A stretch of DNA of 64,000 nt. It comes from Leuconostoc mesenteroides subsp. mesenteroides (GTDB lineage: Bacteria > Bacillota > Bacilli > Lactobacillales > Lactobacillaceae). The stretch lies in the NCBI GenBank assembly GCA_009676745.1, contig CP046062.1:1473501-1537500 (forward strand), read 5' to 3'. Both the position numbers and the translations under genes were made by a program. Below, in pieces: positions 59,273 to 64,000 of this stretch (position 1 is the stretch's first letter; the number at the start of each line of letters is the position of its first letter). A model generated the notes under the pieces. That model saw only the letters and a program-made list of their open reading frames with translations. It made no database searches and was not told the DNA's origin.

Positions 59273-61228
59273 ATGCGCACAAGTTTAAATACCGCGAAAC
59301 GTTCCGCATTGAAAGCACGCGGCTATAATTTAGAACTCATTGAGGAAGTTCAAAACCCTGGTGGCATTGAATTTCATACTACTTACTTTGATGATGGTAT
59401 GGCAAGCAGTGCCATTATCAACGTCTATGACTATCCCAAAAATGAACAATTACAAGGTTGGTTTAAAGAGTTAATCAATCATAAAAATACAATTGTAGAC
59501 ATCAAAATTGGGACTGAAAACAAGTTTGAGGTGCAAAAAGCACTGGAAACAGCCACTAACACGTTGCGTAGTAAGGCCCGCAGTGAGGTGACCTCACAAG
59601 GTGACGCGTTGGAAGCCGAACAAGATGCTGATATTACACTCCAAGATTTGAATGATGCGCGCAATGGTCGTGAAATTTACAAACGTGTTTATGTCCGTCT
59701 ATTAGTGAGTGATGTCTCGCCAGAAGAATTACGTCGTCGTGTTAAAGAAATTCAACAACAGCTTTCTAACTATCGCATGAAAGTTTATCCTTCTGAGCAG
59801 TTAACGCACTTTCAACAGTTCTTTATGCCCGCCATGAGCATAGAAAATCAAACCATTAAAGACAAAGGTTTCCCAATGAAAGCCTATGCTTTGGCTGGTT
59901 CTTATGCCTTTAACCAAACCTTCATTGCTCATCCTCGCGGTTCATACATGGGCTTAACAATGCAACGTGGTGAGGTTATGTATGATCCCAGCTACAATGA
60001 CCATCGTACGCAATTAACCGCTTATAACCTAGTTGTGGGTGGTGAGCGCTCAGGTAAAAGCTCGTTTGCCAAAAAGAACTTGGGGCCATTAGTTTCTCGG
60101 GGTGATACAGTTTGGGTATTTGATAAGTCTAATGAATGGCGTGATCTCGTCAATTATTATTACGGTGTCACTTTGACACTTGATGGCAGTCAAAACATCA
60201 TTAATTTGATGCAAGTATTTGGCACTGTCTTAGACGCTAATGGCAATGTTGATGTCATTGCTAGCTTCAACCAACACCGAACAAAGGTGATTACTTATTA
60301 CGCGACACTTAATCCACAAGCCGACAAGAAAGAATTGGAAATGTTAGGGAACTTGATCACCGACTTCTATGTTGAACGGCGTATGTGGTCATTGAGTCCA
60401 AAAGATAACCCACAAGATCTACGCGTGATTGGGCTACGAAATGAAGACTATCCAATTCTCGAAGATTTTCAAACTTTCCTAGAAACCAGAAACATGCTGA
60501 CGCGCAACATGACACAACCTGCCGTAGAACGTTTGGATAATATCTTATCAACGATTAGCAGCCTAATTCAAAACCACGGTGACATGGTGAATGGTGTGAC
60601 TACCATGCCTGATTTGTCTGGTGAGCGTTTGATTCGCTTTGATACTAGTGGTCTTTCAAGATTAGAGGATGATCTATACAACGCGCAATACTTTACTATT
60701 TTGTCTTTGATGGAAAGCTACATCACGATTAATGGCACACAACAACGTGAACGCATTAAACGTGGTGAGGTCTCCACTCAAGCCAACAACAATGGTAATC
60801 CACCAAAATACTTCTGGTGGATACAGGATGAGGCGGATGATATTTTCAACGCTAAACACTCATTAGGCATTACCTTCGGTGACAATATGATGGCACAACA
60901 TGGTAAAGATTTCTTCGGTATGTTTGCTATCTTCCCAGGACTCAAAAACGTTGTCCCAACGGGCAATGCCTCAGATACTGAGGCTAGCCGTGCCGCATCT
61001 TCATTCTTTGGCCGATTCCCAAAGCAAACCATTGGTCGGCTTTCAAAAACAGATACCACCCGTTTACGTAGTGTGGTGAGTGAAACTAATATCACTGATG
61101 GTCAATTGCAAGCCCTACAAGGATTAGATCAAGGTGACTTCTTAATGAATTTGGTGGGTAAGCAAGCTACGTTCATGCACGTTGATCTCAATGACTCAGA
61201 AATTAATTTATTTGGTGGAGGACTCTAA
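59273..61228 (+). CDS. VirB4/TrsE-type ATPase
   Basis: 651 residues. Walker A GGERSGKSS near 256, FDKSNEW after it, Walker B WWIQDEADD near 515, and a late GRLSKTDTTRLRSV stretch. This is the conserved motor of type IV secretion. It is shorter than the VirB4-like protein at 8.5 kb and only distantly alike, so the two systems are of different descent. GGAGG lies 8 bases before the ATG. Confidence 0.87.
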   Translation: MRTSLNTAKRSALKARGYNLELIEEVQNPGGIEFHTTYFDDGMASSAIINVYDYPKNEQLQGWFKELINHKNTIVDIKIGTENKFEVQKALETATNTLRSKARSEVTSQGDALEAEQDADITLQDLNDARNGREIYKRVYVRLLVSDVSPEELRRRVKEIQQQLSNYRMKVYPSEQLTHFQQFFMPAMSIENQTIKDKGFPMKAYALAGSYAFNQTFIAHPRGSYMGLTMQRGEVMYDPSYNDHRTQLTAYNLVVGGERSGKSSFAKKNLGPLVSRGDTVWVFDKSNEWRDLVNYYYGVTLTLDGSQNIINLMQVFGTVLDANGNVDVIASFNQHRTKVITYYATLNPQADKKELEMLGNLITDFYVERRMWSLSPKDNPQDLRVIGLRNEDYPILEDFQTFLETRNMLTRNMTQPAVERLDNILSTISSLIQNHGDMVNGVTTMPDLSGERLIRFDTSGLSRLEDDLYNAQYFTILSLMESYITINGTQQRERIKRGEVSTQANNNGNPPKYFWWIQDEADDIFNAKHSLGITFGDNMMAQHGKDFFGMFAIFPGLKNVVPTGNASDTEASRAASSFFGRFPKQTIGRLSKTDTTRLRSVVSETNITDGQLQALQGLDQGDFLMNLVGKQATFMHVDLNDSEINLFGGGL

Positions 61229-61229
61229 G

Positions 61230-61424
61230 ATGAAATTACCACATCCATTCAAAAAGGCGCGTGATAATCGCGAAAAGATGAAGCAGGAGGCGCAACAAAT
61301 CGTTGAAAACTATGATAACGGCCAAAAACCTCAGCCAGTGGACAATAAAATTATTTGGTATATCATTGGTGGTTTTGTTTTTGTTTTTATTCTCAAAGGC
61401 CTCAGCCTTTTAATCGGAGGTTAG
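61230..61424 (+). CDS. Small membrane protein of the second transfer system
   Basis: 64 residues from MKLPHPFKKA; GGTGGAGG upstream. A charged N-terminal helix is followed by one C-terminal membrane helix (about 43-62). Size and place are like trsF. The function is not known. Confidence 0.6.
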   Translation: MKLPHPFKKARDNREKMKQEAQQIVENYDNGQKPQPVDNKIIWYIIGGFVFVFILKGLSLLIGG

Positions 61425-61427
61425 CTC

Positions 61428-62678
61428 ATGTTAGAACGTTGGATGCAAGATAAAAAGCGCCGCTTGTATGTCATCATCGGCATCATTACCACAGCCATTT
61501 TGTCACTCTCGGTCATTGCCTTAATGTGTATGATGGTATTTTCTACCCAAAACGCCAATTGTTGGAATGACGACACCACTATTGATGATGGTGGCTCGGC
61601 CTTTGGCGGTGATTGGAAGGATCCCAATTCTGGGACACATAAATATATTCAACATGCGATTGATCGCTTTCATAAAGAAATTAAAATGTCAGGGGACAAC
61701 ATCGCTGCTGCGATTGCGATTGGTCTAAGAGAAAGTGGCTTCAATCCAAAAGCGGTTAATCCTGCTGGCTCAGTGAAAGGCATCTGGCAGTGGGGTGCTG
61801 GTGGCATCAACGGCGATCGGTTTGGTGATACTGCCGATACCGTTCAAGCACAAGTTCAATTGGCAATCAATGAATTGCATAGTAGCCATAAAGCAACTCT
61901 GATTGGTTTAGCGGCTGCTAACAACATTAATAGTTCAATGGTGGCTTGGGATACAAAGTTTGAAGGGGTCGGAGAAAATGATCCACAACGAAAAGTCGCC
62001 GACACCGCAAAAACTGCCGAAGAAGTCAAAAAGGTGTTCAAGCTTGATTACCCAGGGGATATTGATGTCTTTGATGGGGGCAACAATGATTCTGGTTCAA
62101 GCGATACCTCAGACGATGCCAATTCAAGCGCTATGTCTGATGCTTCATGTGACACAGGTTTGGATACCAACACAGATGGCTTACCAGTTAAAGGAAAGTA
62201 CAACATAACAGGAGGCTATCCTAACTATGCAGGTCTAACAGGTGCAGAACATTATGGTGTTGATTTTCAAACTGTCAACCACACCATGACTGGTGGTGAA
62301 AGTAATGTCTATGCTGTCCATGATGGTGTGGTTGTAGCTAAAAGTTTTGATAGTGTGGGTGGTAATTGGGTTGTCATTAAAGGCACTGATGGTGTGTTCA
62401 CTTATTATGGTCATGCGCCTACACAGTCAGCCATTGTCGTCAATACAGGTGATAAAGTCTCTGCTGGTCAACACATCAGTCACGAAGGGCAAACTGGTGA
62501 AGCAACAGGTATTCACGTTCACTTCGCTGTGCAGACAAAAGATCAATACAATTGGGCGCCCGAAAGTAAAGGACTAAAATCCCCTGGTCTTTATCTCAAG
62601 TTACCTGCAAAGGCAGGCACTAACGTTGTTATTCCTAGTGGGCCATTTGATTCTAGTACGGGTAAAAAGGATAAATAG
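61428..62678 (+). CDS. Two-domain cell-wall hydrolase (lysozyme-like + M23 peptidase), TrsG-like
   Basis: 416 residues. One helix (about 12-35), a lysozyme-like transglycosylase domain (about 60-195, catalytic Glu in LRESGFNP near 101 and GIWQWG), an Asp/Ser linker, then an M23 endopeptidase domain (about 250-400) with HYGVD near 273 and HVHF near 363 as zinc ligands. It opens the wall for the channel. The first system uses CHAP in place of M23. Confidence 0.88.
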   Translation: MLERWMQDKKRRLYVIIGIITTAILSLSVIALMCMMVFSTQNANCWNDDTTIDDGGSAFGGDWKDPNSGTHKYIQHAIDRFHKEIKMSGDNIAAAIAIGLRESGFNPKAVNPAGSVKGIWQWGAGGINGDRFGDTADTVQAQVQLAINELHSSHKATLIGLAAANNINSSMVAWDTKFEGVGENDPQRKVADTAKTAEEVKKVFKLDYPGDIDVFDGGNNDSGSSDTSDDANSSAMSDASCDTGLDTNTDGLPVKGKYNITGGYPNYAGLTGAEHYGVDFQTVNHTMTGGESNVYAVHDGVVVAKSFDSVGGNWVVIKGTDGVFTYYGHAPTQSAIVVNTGDKVSAGQHISHEGQTGEATGIHVHFAVQTKDQYNWAPESKGLKSPGLYLKLPAKAGTNVVIPSGPFDSSTGKKDK

Positions 62679-62690
62679 GAGTATTTAAAC

Positions 62691-63116
62691 ATGAGTAATT
62701 TGAAAAAATGGGGCATAGCAGTATTTTCTTTAGCCGTCATTGCGATATTGACTGCAATTGGTGGAACTTATTACTACAACACAGAGGTGAATGGTTATCC
62801 AGATACCAAAAACTTCGCAGACAAAATTGACCAACTAGACAGCAAAAGCCAGAAGAAGACAGTCATAATCTTTCATAAGCCTGGTTGCCCTGACTGTAAG
62901 CAAGCGCGTAGCACGATTAAAAAGGGCATCAAGGCGCATCAAAACTCCATTGATTATGTTGTCGTCAATGTTAAAAAATCTGATGCACAAACTTACTTAG
63001 CCAAGTATGGTGTGACACAAGTGCCAACAGTGATTGCCTTAAAAGGTAATCAAGTGATTGACAGTACCAGTTCAACCAACAACAAAACCATTGCCAAAGT
63101 GGTTGCAGGAGAATAA
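62691..63116 (+). CDS. Membrane-anchored thioredoxin-like protein
   Basis: 141 residues. One helix (about 8-28), then a thioredoxin fold with CPDC at residues 66-69 and cis-Pro in VTQVPTV. It sits outside the cell as a disulfide enzyme. It corresponds to the CAHC protein at 8.0 kb. TAGGAG lies 10 bases before the ATG. Confidence 0.82.
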   Translation: MSNLKKWGIAVFSLAVIAILTAIGGTYYYNTEVNGYPDTKNFADKIDQLDSKSQKKTVIIFHKPGCPDCKQARSTIKKGIKAHQNSIDYVVVNVKKSDAQTYLAKYGVTQVPTVIALKGNQVIDSTSSTNNKTIAKVVAGE

Positions 63117-63118
63117 CC

Positions 63119-63676
63119 ATGACAAAGTTCAATTTAAAATGGGTTTACGCGTTTGTGTTAACGCTTGCTTGCCTGTTTTTAGTCCAGCAAGGACTTAGCT
63201 ATCAACGCACGGTCAAGAGTGTTAATATCGTGCATCAAGAAATCAAAGCAACAAAAGCTAAGACAAGTCAGTACGTTGGCCAGGCTAAACAACTTGATAA
63301 GGTTCAAACCGCTGATATTCGAGATACCCAAAACATTCAAAAAATTGGCAATACTTTCCTCAAAGAAATGTTTGCCATCCTACCAAAGTTAAATAAATCA
63401 GATGCTAAAAGCAGCGTAGCGACTGATAAAGTGGTGTCAGCTTTTCTAGGGGCAACGTTTGGCGGTGATGTGGATGAAGGGGTGCCAACTTTTCATTTAG
63501 AAAGTAATGATATTGTCTATTCCAAAGCAGCCGATGGTTCAGGTCTAGGATTTGGAACGGTTAAATATAAATTAGGCAAAGAAGAAACCAGTACAACACT
63601 ATTGATGCACATTGAAAATGGCAAAATCACTGAACTACAAACTGGTGCTGTAAAAGATACCTCAGGAAGGAAATGA
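63119..63676 (+). CDS. Membrane-anchored transfer protein of unknown function
   Basis: 185 residues: one helix (about 8-27), a coiled-coil-like stretch (about 30-65), an extracellular domain with GDVDEGVPTFHLE. It has the same plan as the proteins at 6902 and 7416, and follows the thioredoxin gene by two bases. GCAGGAG upstream. Confidence 0.65.
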   Translation: MTKFNLKWVYAFVLTLACLFLVQQGLSYQRTVKSVNIVHQEIKATKAKTSQYVGQAKQLDKVQTADIRDTQNIQKIGNTFLKEMFAILPKLNKSDAKSSVATDKVVSAFLGATFGGDVDEGVPTFHLESNDIVYSKAADGSGLGFGTVKYKLGKEETSTTLLMHIENGKITELQTGAVKDTSGRK

Positions 63677-63678
63677 CC

Positions 63679-64000
63679 ATGTCAAAAGTTAATAAAAAAA
63701 TAGCCTTATTGTGGGCTATTCCGGTGTTGGTGGTGGTTGCTGGACTGGGCTTTTGGTTAGCTATTCAAGTCGCAGTTAAAACGCATCAAAGTGCCTCAAA
63801 TGAACTTGCGGTACAACAAAGCAAACTCATCAACAAAAAATCAAAAGTCGATACGGTACTAGATTCAAAGCAACCTAATGTGTCGGCTGCCTCAAACTTG
63901 CTTGATAAACTGTTTACCCTAGATTGGACAATTGCCTCGCAAAAGGAATTTGATGCCAAAGCCAAACAGATGACACCTTATGTCACTCAGGATGTCGTCA
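63679..64000 (+). CDS. Membrane-anchored transfer protein, N-terminal part (cut by window edge)
   Basis: The frame from ATG 63679 (TCAGGAAGG upstream) is open to the right edge. It starts MSKVNKKIALLWAI, has one membrane helix (about 8-30), then a coiled-coil-like stretch and the beginning of an extracellular domain. It repeats the plan of the gene before it, as 7416 does after 6902. Confidence 0.65.
   Translation, partial: MSKVNKKIALLWAIPVLVVVAGLGFWLAIQVAVKTHQSASNELAVQQSKLINKKSKVDTVLDSKQPNVSAASNLLDKLFTLDWTIASQKEFDAKAKQMTPYVTQDVV

Noticed and set aside
1..64000. tRNA, rRNA genes, integrase and att sites
   Set aside because: No cloverleaf-like or rRNA-like sequence and no tyrosine or serine recombinase was seen, so integration at a tRNA gene cannot be supported from this window.

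Overview
The window looks like part of a large AT-rich conjugative plasmid, or an integrated plasmid, from a low-GC Gram-positive bacterium, most likely a lactic acid bacterium of the Lactobacillaceae (Leuconostoc, Weissella or Lactobacillus relatives). The reasons are strong AGGAGG-type ribosome binding sites, sortase-type surface proteins, a RepA_N-family initiator, a MobL relaxase, LexA boxes of the Gram-positive GAAC-N4-GTTC type, and an Fst/holin-like type I toxin. The species cannot be fixed from the sequence alone.

Layout. (1) 0-18.1 kb: a transfer module of the Tn916/ICEBs1 superfamily. It has two surface proteins with LPxTHA sorting signals, TcpC/ConB-like, a small ConC-like protein, TcpE/ConD-like, a VirB6-like (ConG) protein, a CwlT-like cell-wall hydrolase, a thioredoxin-like protein, a VirB4/ConE ATPase and an FtsK-type coupling ATPase. 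An oriT with C5/G6 inverted repeats lies next to a MobT (Rep_trans) relaxase, followed by a small LexA-regulated gene. No integrase or excisionase is seen. (2) 18.2-20.6 kb: an IS30-family transposase, then a MazG-like/LOG pair. (3) 20.6-24.4 kb: the plasmid replication operon (XRE regulator, RepA_N initiator with a DnaA box and four dyad iterons inside the gene, SSB, accessory genes). (4) 24.4-28.3 kb: a mobilisation module (candidate oriT, RHH protein, membrane-anchored nuclease, MobL relaxase). (5) 28.3-38.5 kb: a very AT-rich defence island (HEPN-like, ApeA-like HEPN, SIR2-HerA, a PD-(D/E)XK-like DUF4365-type protein, an FRG-domain protein). It is bounded by the intact relaxase on one side and carries a second, diverged relaxase C-terminus inside its right part. 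(6) 38.5-41.7 kb: a type I toxin-antitoxin locus, a LexA-controlled UvrX/UmuC-type polymerase with a YolD-like partner, and a GNAT gene. (7) 41.7-45.8 kb: minus-strand small genes, ending in a RadC/JAB protein. They are separated by three highly structured non-coding islands that share hairpin sequences. (8) 46.2-64 kb: a second transfer system of the pSK41/pGO1 (Trs) or lactobacillus Tra kind, interrupted by a minus-strand ParA/RHH partition pair.

How the parts work together. RepA and ParA would give replication and segregation, the type I toxin would give stability, the defence island would protect the host, and the SOS genes tie mutagenesis, and one gene of the MobT module, to DNA damage. 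Two independent mating machines lie in one replicon, each with its own VirB4, VirB6-like channel, wall hydrolase and membrane thioredoxin.

The most notable points are: a VirD4-like protein with degraded Walker A and B motifs, encoded next to a two-domain Clp-like AAA+ ATPase; three related hairpin-rich islands upstream of minus-strand genes, which could be single-stranded-DNA promoters or origins; a roughly 170-bp structured element found twice, next to the MobT module and next to the toxin locus; and an SOS-controlled 86-residue protein of unknown function whose decayed copy sits in the polymerase operon.
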